The notes beneath the pieces were generated by a model. That model made no database searches. It had not been told where the DNA came from and was given only the letters and a program-made list of their open reading frames with translations. Shown piece after piece: positions 12,166-22,971 of a stretch of 64,000 bases of DNA (positions are counted from its first letter, which is position 1; every line of letters begins with the position of its first letter). Position numbers and translations under genes: made by a program. Where the stretch lies: assembly GCA_000320605.2 (NCBI GenBank), contig KB445799.1:729234-793233 (forward strand), written 5' to 3'. The DNA comes from Gelatoporia subvermispora B. Its lineage: Eukaryota > Basidiomycota > Agaricomycetes > Polyporales > Gelatoporiaceae.

Positions 12166-13261
12166 GGCGGTCGAGGGGAATGGGGGCGGGGCAGAAATTG
12201 AAACCAGCGTCCATGGCCTTTGGTGCCTATATAAACCGGATAGTCCGACAGTCGATCACTGGCGGTACGGTGCATATGACTTTGCCACCGATAAGCCTAA
12301 AGTTTTCGCGAAATCAAAAGAACCGCAATGGTTGTCCCTAGTGTCTGTCTAAGCGCCATAGATAAGATTAGATCCCTGTTACGTGATGCGTTATCCGATC
12401 GAATCCTTGACATGGCAAATGTCGGCAAAGAGGTCGTCCGACTCATTTTCAATGCTCCTCAAACACCTGCCGTCCCTGATTCTATATGTATCTGGACTTT
12501 TTTCCTAGTCAAGCTGTGCGTTAGTGCTGCAAGCGGGACTTGGTCAGTACGCTCGGCCTTTTGTATCCGACGCGGCTCGGCAGATCAAGTTCTGCGCCGA
12601 GATCTCAGGGCAACCGGGTTGCAATTGAACAACGTCGCAGCGACTTTCTCATTGACCGCGTCTTTGACCGAATCGTGGACCTGTTACAGATGTGTCGTGG
12701 TACTGTTTTGCCAAATGCCTTGAAGTTTGATTACACGACATCCTCGATGGCGATCATACGGACCCGCCGAGATCTCCGTGGACCGGTCCGCTCGATCACT
12801 GAGATATCAAACCTCCTAAAGGCTCACAACTCCAGAACCTCGGGCTTCTAGCTAGTTTTCCGGCACCGCATCTGTTACACTATGAGGTCAGCTCGCACGT
12901 GGATCAGCTTTTTAATTCTACTAGTGCGCGCCCGCCCCTTGCGCCGGTGGCAACTGCCAACCCCAGACATGATCACGACGACCTCTCGAGGATCTCGTGC
13001 GCACGTACTCCTCGCGCGCCCGGGATTTGTTAAACTCAACAGGCATCTTGATTGCTAGTATGCCAGGAGTGGGTCCAATCTGCACTTAGCGTCAACCATC
13101 TCGTATTTGAACCTCTCCTCGCGATGTCTGGCGGCACCGTTGCCCTTCATCACGATCACGAACATAGCGATAGCGCGGTTCTGAATCACAGAGTATACCC
13201 AGAGTTCTGTCCGACAACGCTACCATTGTAAGGCCCCCCAATATACGCCTGCTCGATCATC
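12166..13261. other. Divergent intergenic region azgA / DUF6533 gene
   Basis: 1.1 kb between two divergently transcribed genes. Overlapping short frames at 12.3-12.85 kb have no recognisable domains. Contains the azgA promoter at its left end. Confidence 0.45.
12228..12233 (-). promoter_or_regulatory. TATA box of azgA
   Basis: TATATA (read on the minus strand within GGTTTATATAGG) sits about 63 nt upstream of the azgA start codon at 12165. Position and sequence fit a core promoter element. Confidence 0.4.
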
Positions 13262-14950
13262 ATGTCCAACGAGACCTCTGCGGTGGCGATCGCTGAACTA
13301 CGGACAGAGTAAGCAATTGTGTCTTCCTCACAGCCGAGTCATCTAAAGCTGGCATTTCTCCTGCTCAGCCTGATTGAGTCATACTGCGAATATGCAATAT
13401 CGAGTATGTTCACACAGCCTGCAGGCATTGCTGCAGCCCTTCGATTGTTGATATGCGCACCCGTCCCACAGCTCTAGTCCTTTATGAGTATCTCCTCACC
13501 ATCCGTCAAGAGATCAGATTTGTCTGGAAACGCAACTTCGGAAGTGCAGAGGCGATATTTCTATGCAATCGCTTCCTAGTTGTCATGCTGAGCGTGCTTC
13601 AAGTTATCTCTGATGATCTCAGCAAGCAGACGAAAACGGTGGGTGCTAGAATTATGGGCTATGACAATATCGCTGATGTGAGAGCATCACACTATTCGGT
13701 AGGGGTCAGTACTCATGCTACGATGCTACATGCGCCGAGATTGACAAATCTCACGACCAGTTGTGATGGTGAGCAAGTCTTATTCTTTGTCATCGATCTA
13801 CTCTGTTTCGCTGTGTGGGCAGGTGCGTATTTAATCAAGTTAAAGACCTGTTATTCTCATCAAGCCGAAGTGTTCTCCGCTTTGCGTGTGTACGCTCTAA
13901 GTGGCCGTGGATGGCGCTTGGCCATAGTCGTGTTACTTCTAGGGCTTGTCCCTGTCGGTGCGAATACCGTAAGCCCACGTCATTACACATAAGTGGCCTC
14001 TCACTGGAATGCGAATTCGCCAGTTCAATGATATCGACACTGCAATTGTATACTCGTTTCCCGGCACAGTTTGCTATGACTCACCGAAGTTTACGTCCAA
14101 GACATATACAATGTGAGATTCTATGTCAATGCCGTCGATTCGAGTGCTCATCCCATCTTACAGATGTAAGTAGGCATAATTACCCAACTATTGCTTGCCT
14201 GATGCCTGTTTAGTGGTCAGCACGACCCGGACATGCATGATCCTGTCAGACATGATTGTAGTTGCTGTTACCTGGTTCCATACATACAAAACTAGAAAAG
14301 CGGCCCAGGCGGCGAACATACAATCATCAGTGGCTAATCTTCTTTTACGGGATGGTGCGTTAATGACCAAACTGCTGCCGGTGCTGATATGTCTGACATT
14401 TCTGCATCAAAGGGACCTTCTACTTTGTGTGCGTGGCGTCCGCGCTCGCATTGCGCTCGCTGACTGATCTTACATGATAGAATTCTCGCGCTCTTAAACG
14501 CTACACACATGAGCCTGGCAATTACCGGTGTACGTACTGTTGCCTCATTGCTCGACAAACTACATGTTTGAGCTAATCCGAAACAGGTCTTCACGTTTCT
14601 TACCGTGTTCTCGGTTCCGTGCGTCGCGGCCACCGCTTTGTCACCCGACCGCCATCTAATGTCGATCTCACAGAATCTCGTCGATTATCATATCCCGCTT
14701 CCTCCTTAATCTCCGACAGGTAGATGCTAGCCGCCGGGATGCCAACTGGTCCATGCCCTCGTACGTCGCATCTACTACCTCCGGCGCGACAGGCACATTC
14801 CCGCGAGGAGACTTTGTCTCATTCCTTACGGGCAATATGGGAAAATCGCTTGATCACAACCCGCAAGATGAGTTGACGGAACTGGATGAGGAGTTTTCGA
14901 GCGGAAGACACTACCCCGCGACTCCGCCGGCCACGCCATCAGAGTGCTAA
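13262..14950 (+). CDS. DUF6533 multi-pass membrane protein
   Basis: Basidiomycete-specific integral membrane family of unknown function. Opening exons 13262-13308, 13369-13403 and 13472 onward give MSNETSAVAIAEL, then LIESYCEYAIST and the DUF6533 core LVLYEYLLTIRQEIRFVWK. Later exons supply VFSALRVYALSGRGWRLA, a TRTCMILSDMIVVAVTW helix, ILALLNATHMSLAITG and the family's ISRFLLNLRQV motif, then a polar acidic tail ending TPPATPSEC. Two junctions cannot be joined in phase with ordinary exons: near 13651-13752, where the frame stays open and an intron may be absent, and near 14112-14215, where only a 2-nt exon between good splice sites keeps the frame. Either the gene is damaged or it has unusual splicing. 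Domain identity is firm; intactness is not. Confidence 0.75.
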
Positions 14951-15275
14951 TCCCACATACCCCGGTCGTGACCGTCCTGTGGGTCCCGACAGCGCGGTTT
15001 CCCATTTCGAATAATCCAACGCGGGACCATCACTTATTGGTCCAATCTACGTAACCCCTGTAAATCTACTTTCAGCGCGTCCTAGCATACCATATATCCA
15101 ATCATCGTAATAGAAACAGACATGGTAGAGCAAGATCTGTTCCGCCGGAATGCTCAAGCCTCAGCCGGGTGCATTCCTGTAAAGGGCTGTGCAACTGTAT
15201 AAGCCCTGTGCGGCTGTGGCACATGTGCTGTCGAGCCAACTGTTTCATTGTCTAAAGGGTCTCTGCTGCCGCCTG
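14951..15275. other. Convergent spacer, DUF6533 gene / tafazzin
   Basis: About 325 bases between the 3' ends of two convergent genes. No feature recognised; it probably contains both 3' UTRs. Confidence 0.5.
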
Positions 15276-16578
15276 CTATACGGAATGCCGACCTTGTGTG
15301 ACCTCCAGTCCCAATTCCACGACATATTGCTGCACCACCGCGGTAAGGGCGCTCCGTACCTGCGCCATCCTACTGGCCTCTTCCCGCTGCTGGTCGTCGT
15401 CCTGCCCTAACGTGCCAACTGCTGCGTTTACAGTGCCGCCCATCCAGCGTGCTTTCGTCGTCTGCATACTTGACACTTCGTCGTGCACATCTAACGGTTT
15501 TGTGTCAGCCGCCCCGAGTGTAGCATGACTTGCTGCATCCCGGGACTTCTGGATGTCGGAGTGCAGGATCTCTTCGAGTTCCTCAGTGCGGACTGGGGGC
15601 CCGAACGACACGCTGAGCGTGGCACCAGATCGCGGAAGGTATTTCCAGGGGAACGGGCGGCCCTCCGGCATGAGAGTGTGAAACCCTGCGAAACGAAGAG
15701 TGAGTGAGACGCAGAGTCTTCAACAGGGACGGTCGTGCCTGTCAGCCACATTGGTATTATGATAGGCGGTTTCGCGGCCTCCATGATGATTCGCCCACTA
15801 TGTGCTATCTCAGAACCAATGGCAAAGGGTTTATATAACATCTCTGACGTACACGCCCCATTTGAATCTGAGCAGAGGTAGAGAGCTGGGCTCGTTGAAG
15901 TCTGGGGGTTGGTTGACTTTGCCCTCACCAAATAGGTGGATCTGTCCAGGATCAGCCAAGGGCTTCATGTGAATGTGCACGACATACCCATTCCCCCATG
16001 TTCAGTTTTTTAATTGCATTGTCCACTGCGGGTTGATAGATACCCTTGCCACGGAAAGTCTCCAGAACCTGCCCCTGCCGAAAGAACTCCGAGAACACAC
16101 TATCTGAGAGGTCTATCCTCAGTTTCTGTATTCTGCACGTCGACTGTATCCAGAAAATGAAGAAAGGAAGACTCACGGATTGGTGAACATGATATCAGAT
16201 GCACCGAGTGTCCATCGTGTCAGGTGGGTATTGAAGTAGTACCTCCAGGGAAGAATTCCCCAGATGACCGGCTCGTCAAGCCTAGCACACAGAACGTATG
16301 AGGTAGATCCATCTGACCGTAGAATGACATTCGTACGTAGATATATGGTTGGCAACTATATCGTTCACAAAATTTCATCTCCTGCTCACACCTGACATAC
16401 AACGTTACCGCTCACCTGTGATCACACCCCTTCCATGCTCCCTCTCGCTGCTATGCAGAGCATTGAGTAGGTTGTCCAACCCATTGACAGTGACCGAGGA
16501 GCAATAACCGCTGTTCAGAAAGGCCTTGCAGACTAGCCCGATGGTGCCCACCGTAGCCTTCGAGGTCAGACTGGACAT
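15276..16578 (-). CDS. TAZ1: Tafazzin (cardiolipin-remodelling phospholipid-lysophospholipid transacylase)
   Basis: Mitochondrial acyltransferase that remodels cardiolipin. Seven exons (16578-16416, 16355-16337, 16281-16177, 16099-15988, 15941-15853, 15797-15739, 15685-15276) total 957 nt, 318 aa. The acyltransferase HX4D motif reads HISTLD and is split: a 19-nt exon supplies VANHIST and the next starts LDEPVIWG. Further family marks are GASDIMFTNP, ETFRGKGIYQP, HLFGEGKVNQP and MPEGRPFPWKYLPR. The last intron (15686-15738) must use a GC donor, since no GT donor in that region has the needed phase. The C-terminal 130 residues after the acyltransferase core are polar and likely regulatory or unstructured. 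Start at the ATG opening MSSLTSKATV, like other basidiomycete tafazzins. Confidence 0.92.
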
Positions 16579-16665
16579 GGACACCGCGCAGACAATTTTA
16601 AGAATCTAGTGGTCACCAAATGTACAATGCTATTGCATCAGAAGACAAGCGCAGGAAAATGCTGC

Positions 16666-16851
16666 CTAGAGCAGGGCAGAGATCGCCTCGGGTAGCCTTG
16701 AGTTACTCAGTCGGATGAAGGACAAGTTCGCACGTGGGACGGCAGTGCAATCCGGGAAGACAGCGGTGGCAGTGCTACGCACGTGTGCGCTTGCCGAACT
16801 TAACAGCTTCTTGAATCTTTGGTAGAGAGTGTTCTTCGGGCTGGTAGCCAT
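16666..16851 (-). CDS. Small hypothetical protein, 61 aa
   Basis: A single open frame beginning MATSPKNTLYQRFKK with coding-like G/C-ending codons, just upstream of tafazzin on the same strand. The N-terminus is basic and amphipathic, which would suit mitochondrial import, but no family is recognised. It could instead be an upstream exon of tafazzin, though I found no phase-compatible join to the tafazzin start, or a chance frame. Function unknown. Confidence 0.25.
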   Translation of the reverse strand: MATSPKNTLYQRFKKLLSSASAHVRSTATAVFPDCTAVPRANLSFIRLSNSRLPEAISALL

Positions 16852-17041
16852 TATATACTCGTAGATACAGTAGGATGTGTCAAACCATGGAGTTTCGTGG
16901 ACCGAACGTGCGACAGAATAAATACAATGAGAGGCGAAGTATTCCTGCTACGCCACACGCAAATCACAATCAGTGTGCATCACACAACCCCTCGGAAACC
17001 CTACCCGTTCACAAAGGGTTTCTGAATGAAAGAGCCTGATA

Positions 17042-18529
17042 TCACGCCTCATCCCCCGCCTTATCGGCCCTCGCAGGCGGGAAAGAGAAGGAACCGCCGA
17101 TCGGGCTCCACCCTTCCTCAGCTCTCTCCTCCGCGCGGATGAGGCTGGCGATGCTTGCCGTGTGCCGATGACTCTTCTTCGGCGGTACCCCGTTCTGCTT
17201 TATGAGGGGCGCTGCAGAGCCCGGTCCGTTGGGCACCACAGGCGAGCGGTACGCAATATCCACCTCCTCTCCCTCCGACTCCTGGTCTGAGAGATCCTCT
17301 AGGTCGTAGTCCGCCGCGTCGCGCATGATGTGGCCGTTGCCGCGGCGGGTGCGGGGCTCGTCGAGGTCGTACATGTCGTATTTCGAGCGGCGGCCTGCGT
17401 ACCCGCCCGCGCTGAGCCCGCCCGGTGGTGCGGTAGCAGCGGCGCCCTTGAGCTCGTCGGGAAGGAAGAAGTAGAAGAACGCGACAGCGAGGCACGCGCC
17501 ACCGACGACGTCGATGAGGTAGTGGTGCGTCAGGTACATCGTCGCCCAGTACAGCACCGCGACATACGTCCAGATGTACTTGGTCGTCTGCGGGAAGAAG
17601 TGCGACATGAACAGCGCCTCCATCGTCGCGCAGCCCGAGTGCAGAGACGGGAACGCGCCGAAAACGACGGGCGAGTTTGAGAATGCGGTCGTGTACCCGC
17701 TCGAGTTGAAGAGCTGGTCGATACGGAGAAGCCCTCCGGGCGAACCGGGCATCTGGTAGTTCGCCGGCGTCAGGCCGTAGATGACCTCGTACCATGGTGG
17801 CGCGCAGGGCAGCAAGATCTGGATGAGTACGCCCGCAAGGTTCATGTAACCAAATGTGCGTGCCCACAGATGTAGCACTTCCTTAGGACGGAAAAGCCAA
17901 AGGAATGCCGCGACGACGAAGGGGAATGTGAAGTGCACGACGCCGTACGGAATCCACGCGAGGACGTCTAGGACGGTGTGCGTATATCTTGTAAGGATAT
18001 CCGAGATATTCGCACCGTACAGGACGGATTCCAGGGTCGGGAGGAGCACGACCGAGATGGTTGGTCTATGCGACGCCGGGATGAATCTCGAACTGTAGAA
18101 CGTGAGGACCCATGAGAGTACGGGAGTGGCGGGAAGGATGAACTGCGACGTTAAGGGTATGAGCAGCGCAAGGATCCAAAGAATGGGTATCGTCAGCTTA
18201 AGCGGGAAGCCGGGCACTTGCATGAGAGAGATCCAGAAGGTGGCGAGGGCAATATGGAAGAGGTAAATGGAATCGGAAAGAGTGAAATGGTGTTTTTGCA
18301 GACGCTTCAGCGTATCCTTCGGCGACAGCGACTTGTCTAGTCGGCCCACCGCTGCAATAAACGCAGCAGCTAGCTGCCGGAACGTCCGCGCGACGTTATT
18401 GCGTACAAACATTTTGTTCCTGATGCCTGTTTGCGGTCGTATGAGCGACAACCGAGACGTACGTATCTTGCTGTACTCACCGTTCGTGGTTCCTATTTCC
18501 GCAAGACCACAAGACCCTCCAGGCTCCAA
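17042..18529 (-). CDS. AUR1: Inositol phosphorylceramide synthase catalytic subunit
   Basis: Golgi membrane enzyme that moves phosphoinositol from phosphatidylinositol to ceramide; the known target of aureobasidin A in fungi. Exons 18529-18481 and 18426-17042 (477 aa). The intron 18427-18480 is a clean GT-AG; if it is in the 5' UTR, translation begins at 18412 (456 aa, MFVRNNVARTF). PAP2-type motifs carry the catalytic residues: FPSLHSG and THHYLIDVVGG. At least six hydrophobic segments are visible (for example PILWILALLIPLTSQFIL and VVHFTFPFVVAAFLWLF). A long hydrophilic C-terminal tail of about 150 residues, with acidic and Ser-rich parts, follows the last membrane segment. Transcribed divergently from the methyltransferase at 18779. 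Confidence 0.95.
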   Translation of the reverse strand: MEPGGSCGLAEIGTTNGEYSKIRTSRLSLIRPQTGIRNKMFVRNNVARTFRQLAAAFIAAVGRLDKSLSPKDTLKRLQKHHFTLSDSIYLFHIALATFWISLMQVPGFPLKLTIPILWILALLIPLTSQFILPATPVLSWVLTFYSSRFIPASHRPTISVVLLPTLESVLYGANISDILTRYTHTVLDVLAWIPYGVVHFTFPFVVAAFLWLFRPKEVLHLWARTFGYMNLAGVLIQILLPCAPPWYEVIYGLTPANYQMPGSPGGLLRIDQLFNSSGYTTAFSNSPVVFGAFPSLHSGCATMEALFMSHFFPQTTKYIWTYVAVLYWATMYLTHHYLIDVVGGACLAVAFFYFFLPDELKGAAATAPPGGLSAGGYAGRRSKYDMYDLDEPRTRRGNGHIMRDAADYDLEDLSDQESEGEEVDIAYRSPVVPNGPGSAAPLIKQNGVPPKKSHRHTASIASLIRAEERAEEGWSPIGGSFSFPPARADKAGDEA

Positions 18530-18778
18530 TATCCTTCAACAGCTTCGCAGACTGAATGCAAGTTGAGTGCCGAGTCGTTTGATGCTGCGAAAACGAGTTG
18601 GGGCCGGGGTGCGTGACAGAGGTCGTTTTGGTCGAAGCGCTGAAGTCCCTTCGGCGCTCATCGAGACATGACCGCAGTCGCCCATCTCTCTGCCGCCTCT
18701 GTACACGGCGAGCTCGCATCTCGAGCAGGGCTGTACTCGATCGAGACTTGAGTTACAGTCGCCCGTTAGTGCAGCGCC

Positions 18779-19615
18779 ATGAAACTTTCCATTTCTCTGG
18801 ACCTTATTTTACAGTTGCGATGGGCTATGGCTATCGCCCTCGGACCGACGCTCAGGGCTATTTGGCACAAACCATCCTTACTCTTCCACTCTCGCGAGAT
18901 CTCGCGCCTCTTTATGAGCCATATATGGAGCTCTGGTCTGGGAGACGGTATCGATGAGAATGCACGAGATGTCAAAGGCCCGTTGATTACGCCAAATGCG
19001 TACGGCGTGGTATTGGACATTGGTGCAGGTGCGTCTACTCGTCTTCAATCGTGATCGTATGTAGTAATGAGGCCCGCTTCAGGACATGGTCATACTGCGA
19101 ACTACCTGGACATCAACCGTGTCACAAAATATGTCGCTCTGGAGCCCAACACCCACATGCACGAGGAGATCCGCAAGATCGCGAACAAGGCCGGGTGGAC
19201 CGAAGAGGCTGGTACCCTACTTATCCTCCCTTACGGCGCTGAAAACACTTCAGTAATCTCATCCGCACTCGGGGGCCCTCTCAGCGTCGATACCGTCGTC
19301 TGCGTCCTCTCACTCTGCACCGTCCCGTCGCCCGAGGAAACTATCAACCGAATGAGTAACGAACTGCTGAAGCCAGGCGGTGTGTTCCTTTTGTATGAGC
19401 ATGTGCTGAGCCCGTGCGCCGATGTCGCGTGGTGGCAGTGGTTCTGGTCGCCGATCTGGAGCAAGGCGTTTGATGGGTGCCGCCTCGATCGGCCGACGTA
19501 CGTATGGGTACGCAAGGCGACGAACTGGGAGGTGGACGAGGTATGGACACAGGAGGGTGAACCTGTGGAGCATCTATTCTGGCACCAAGTCGGCAAGTTC
19601 GTGAAGGCGACATAA
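18779..19615 (+). CDS. METTL7-like class I SAM-dependent methyltransferase
   Basis: Two exons, 18779-19028 and 19083-19615, total 783 nt, 260 aa. The SAM-binding motif I reads LDIGAGHGHTANYLD across the intron, followed by the acidic turn YVALEPNTHMHEE; the region VVCVLSLCTVPSPEET and LLKPGGVFLLYEHV is typical of methyltransferase-11/METTL7 proteins. The C-terminal part (WWQWFWSPIWSKAFDGCRL) also matches that family, whose animal members methylate small thiols on ER or lipid-droplet membranes. The hydrophobic N-terminal helix (residues about 5-30) fits membrane association. The substrate in fungi is not known. Divergent from AUR1, with 249 bp between the start codons. Confidence 0.85.
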
Positions 19616-19946
19616 GTAATATGTGCAGGTGTTCGGGAGATCTGTCTAAAGCATGCTCGACAGTATTGGGAGAGTTCTGTATCGATTGTTCTAACAATTA
19701 CGAATGTACAATTATGCTTGGCATCATAGCGATCAACGACTTTCAGCTGTACGGTTCGTGCGCTGTTCCGTCGAATGACAGTAGTGTTATAAATTGGATA
19801 TCGTTGCGGTCGAAGCGCTGGAGGACTAACTTGTACCACACGTGTTCAACGTCCGACTTGATCCAACCGCCATCGCTGCATTCATCCTAGCTCTTAGCAC
19901 TCAGCAGTATCACTTTGTCTTCTGACACTCTTGCGCAACGATCTGC
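19616..19946. other. Spacer before the duplicated F-box island
   Basis: About 330 bases with no gene recognised; a small frame (19621-19890) has no motifs. Contains the 3' flank of the methyltransferase and the promoter of the next gene. Confidence 0.5.
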
Positions 19947-21557
19947 ATGTCTTCAAACACAGGAGTTGTTGCACTGGCCAGTGGTGGCGATTCCCTCGTG
20001 GAAGAAAGGTCATTCCACAATGCGCCAGAGACGATATAAGGTCTTTCTAGTACTTACCACCTATCTAGACACGCTATCTCGTTTCATGGACAATGCGACG
20101 GGCCAGTGCTCAACCCGGATGTGATATTCTATATTCTATCTTTCTTGCAGAAGACAGATCTACTCGCCGCCATGTTGACGTGCCGCTCAATGCATTCCGC
20201 CGGTATGAAGCGATTGTTACAAATCGCTACAGACTTTTCCCTAGATTGCGCCCAGCTGAAACCGTTCATAACGTTCATGTCAAATAATCCGAGACACTTT
20301 AGACATCTCCGCAAGCTGAATATCAGACTCGACGACCCTTCGCTTGCCAGGATGGCAGCTCAAATGATATCCCAGTGTCATTGGCTTGAGGACATATCCA
20401 TGCTATTCTTAGGACGTGCATTTGTGGATGTCCCAGAACTCGACGGGGCTATATCCTCCCTTCCTCGACTCGGAGGACTCTGGATAACAGGAGATGTAGC
20501 GACGGACCGCTTTGCGAAGTGCATGGCGCGCATGAAATGTCCACTCCGAAGACTGGGTGCAAGATTCAACGGGAGGACGTATCAAGGTGCTGCAACTGCC
20601 CTGCAGTCTCTCTCGGAGTACCTGCAAGTAATCTATGTGCGCGGCTTGTCTTTCCGTAACGTAGGGCCAAGACTGCCACGGGTATATCGGGCGGGTGCGA
20701 TGTTCAGTGATTTCGACTACGACACGAGAACATTACTCTATTGGTTCCCTGCCATGAAGGACCTTGAATTCTTAAGACCACCGGGATTTGATGTCGCACC
20801 ACCGGAATTTCCCGTGTGGGACGAGGCACGTAGAAGGAACGAGAGCCGTCGATCTACGAGTCAATGGCCACAGCCGTTGTCCATCCATGGCCACTTCCTC
20901 AGCATATACTCTTCAGCGCCAACCTGCGAAGTATACTATTTGCGCTGCGACGATGCTACTATATATCAAGCCGAACGACTTCCCATCGTACTCGCCGACC
21001 TCCGCCCTCGTATGCTCAACTTGCACATCGTGCTCAAATCTCAGCAATGCCATCTCCTCTATAGAATATTACCACAAGCATCCAGCGTCATCCAATTCAT
21101 TATTCGCATCGAGTTCGATCCATATACGACTAATATGGCTGAAGAGCTCATAGTGAGTAGTTACCAGCATCGTCCATTGCCCTCGGAGTCATACAACCGA
21201 TGTCTTTCCTAGGATCATCTCCCTAGAGCACTCGAGCCCTTGAGGACACAAGCGATAACTGTGGCATTCGCTTTACATGGATTCGTTGAAGCCTTAGACA
21301 ACTTTCTCCATCCTGAATATCAGGAATCCGAAGAATTGCACGATGGCGAACTTGAATATATTGAAATGGCCCGTACACTCCAAATGCTAGATGCACGCTA
21401 CTTAGCGCAGAGAATTGCTGAGCAAGTGCCCTCTTTGCTGCTTATTATCATCCAATTGCCAGGAACAGAATCTATCCCAGCATGGACTGTTCGCCGGCAT
21501 GAGTGCGGCGAATTATCTCTTGTCCCTTGCCTACAACCGATTAGAAGGGCTGTCTAG
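19947..21557 (+). CDS. F-box-like protein A (island paralogue 1)
   Basis: Predicted SCF adaptor-like protein. Exons 19947-20008, 20069-21152, 21213-21557, giving 1491 nt, 496 aa. The F-box-like region is residues about 33-75 (DVIFYILSFLQKTDLLAAML, then CRSMHSAGMKRLL), followed by Leu-rich sequence and a conserved C-terminal block (LDARYLAQRIAEQVPSLL). Paralogue B at 32034 has the same intron phases and exactly the same exon-2-plus-1 and exon-3 coding lengths (1146 and 345 nt), so both copies look selected for an intact frame. Start chosen upstream of the F-box because both paralogues conserve this small first exon and its splice site (GAAGAAAG/GTCA). No transcription evidence is available here. 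Confidence 0.75.
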
Positions 21558-21700
21558 GAGAAGAAGCCGGGAAGTTCCGGAAGTCTTGCAAAACACCTGG
21601 TATATCTTTCGGACATCAATGGGTCACTGGCTGACTCTTGAATTGCCAGTGAAACTATGTTTCCGGAGCGTCTGTCGTCTATTGCACCATTCATCAATCA

Positions 21701-22039
21701 ATGTCAGCTACGACGGATCGTCAATCTAGCTGTCAACCTATTTTCGGACCCTTTTCATTCCATCAGGACCCTATTCCTCCCGCTTCACGGACTCTACATA
21801 CTGCTACGATGTCGCTCACCTCTGAGCAAGCCGCTCCCATCACCGAACCCGCTTTTCTCTCCATTGTTGTGCAAGTGCTCCAACAGCTCGAGCAGCATCA
21901 GCGTTCTCTTGTCGATCACCAGCGCATTTTTGCGGAGCAGCAAGTTACTCTCCTCGAGCAACAGCATTTAATCGCTACTCAGCAAGCTGTCCTTGTCGAG
22001 CAGCAGCGCATCATTGCGGTAACAGCAGCCCGGGCGTGA
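21701..22039 (+). CDS. Small Gln-rich coiled-coil protein, hypothetical
   Basis: A 112-codon frame whose second half is a regular helix-forming repeat (LLQQLEQHQRS type: LEQHQRSLVDHQRI, LLEQQHLIATQQ, LVEQQRIIAV), about 11 residues per repeat, predicted coiled coil. A likely internal start is the Met of MSLTSEQAAP. A homologous copy at 33.7-34.1 kb is cut short by a stop codon. It lies 144 bp after F-box-like gene A and moves with it as a duplicate unit, so it may be a distal exon or a separate gene. Function unknown. Confidence 0.35.
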   Translation: MSATTDRQSSCQPIFGPFSFHQDPIPPASRTLHTATMSLTSEQAAPITEPAFLSIVVQVLQQLEQHQRSLVDHQRIFAEQQVTLLEQQHLIATQQAVLVEQQRIIAVTAARA

Positions 22040-22971
22040 GTCACTTCTTGGACTTCGTCATTCGTCCTTCATCGCGATCGTGAATCAATCTTGCACACGT
22101 TACGATCCGCTGACCACAATACTGAATATATCCCGCATCCTGATTTCTGTTGTCGCATGCACGTCCCGCAAACCCTTCGGAGCAGCGAAATACGGGCGTG
22201 CAATGGCACCTGTGGAATCTGGCGCACACTTCCCCTGGCTTCAGGTGATCCCTTCCCGAGGACCGCATCAAATTCCCCACTAGTAATTTCAGCTTGCGAG
22301 GGATGAAATGTGAGCGTAGTTGTGGTATCCATTTTGACAAACATTTACGCGACAGCATAACCCTCGTAGCTGACGCGTTGGTCGCCGTCGGCGATGTTTA
22401 CGGAATTAATGCTCCCGACGAGACATCTTTGCGCGCCATGTTGTGTGTATTTATTGCAGGAGGTGGGCCGAGATGTATACATGGAATGCGCATGATGTAA
22501 CTGACCGCCTGTGATACAGTTCGAATCAACGGTTGAACTTGCATGTTATCATGTCAAAACGACGCGCGTCTATAGAGCCACATGGCTCTAAATTTATTGT
22601 TCTTACCGGGTCTGTATGAATCAGGGGATGAGCGACGAACTTCGATGCACAGCGTAGTCTTTCGCCATCTTTCAGTACCCTCGCCCGTGAAAGGTACATC
22701 CATTTAGCTGAGGAGCTTCATTTACACGACGCTAGCTAGTGGACATTGTGTATGGAAGCAAATACATCTATTTCCGCTTGTGGGGCGCATATCGACTAGA
22801 AAAGTCGTGACACTGCAGTAGAAGCAAATGTGGTATCCTCGGTCTCGATATGCCTGCGATGCGAATTAATGTACCAACGGATGCATCAATGCGAGGTGCT
22901 CGCGACACTGCGCTCTTCATAGATCGATCGGCGTGCAGCCAAGGGTGATGAGGTCTAAAACGCCTCTACCA
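22040..22971. other. Non-coding flank, partly duplicated
   Basis: From about 22150 to 22500 the DNA is clearly similar to 34070-34400 (for example GGAGCAGCGAA..ACGGG), so it belongs to the duplicated F-box/coiled-coil unit. No intact gene seen. The stretch 22917-22971 holds the leftover hydrophobin-like tail of the next gene in another frame. Confidence 0.5.

Noticed and set aside
17118..17867. 249-codon minus-strand frame overlapping AUR1
   Set aside because: Same strand but another frame inside the clear AUR1 coding sequence; composition is Arg/Pro-rich, typical of GC-rich shadow frames.
9529..19615. Lipid or secondary-metabolite gene cluster
   Set aside because: Several genes act on lipids but are standard housekeeping genes on mixed strands with separate promoters; no backbone synthase, P450 or regulator nearby.
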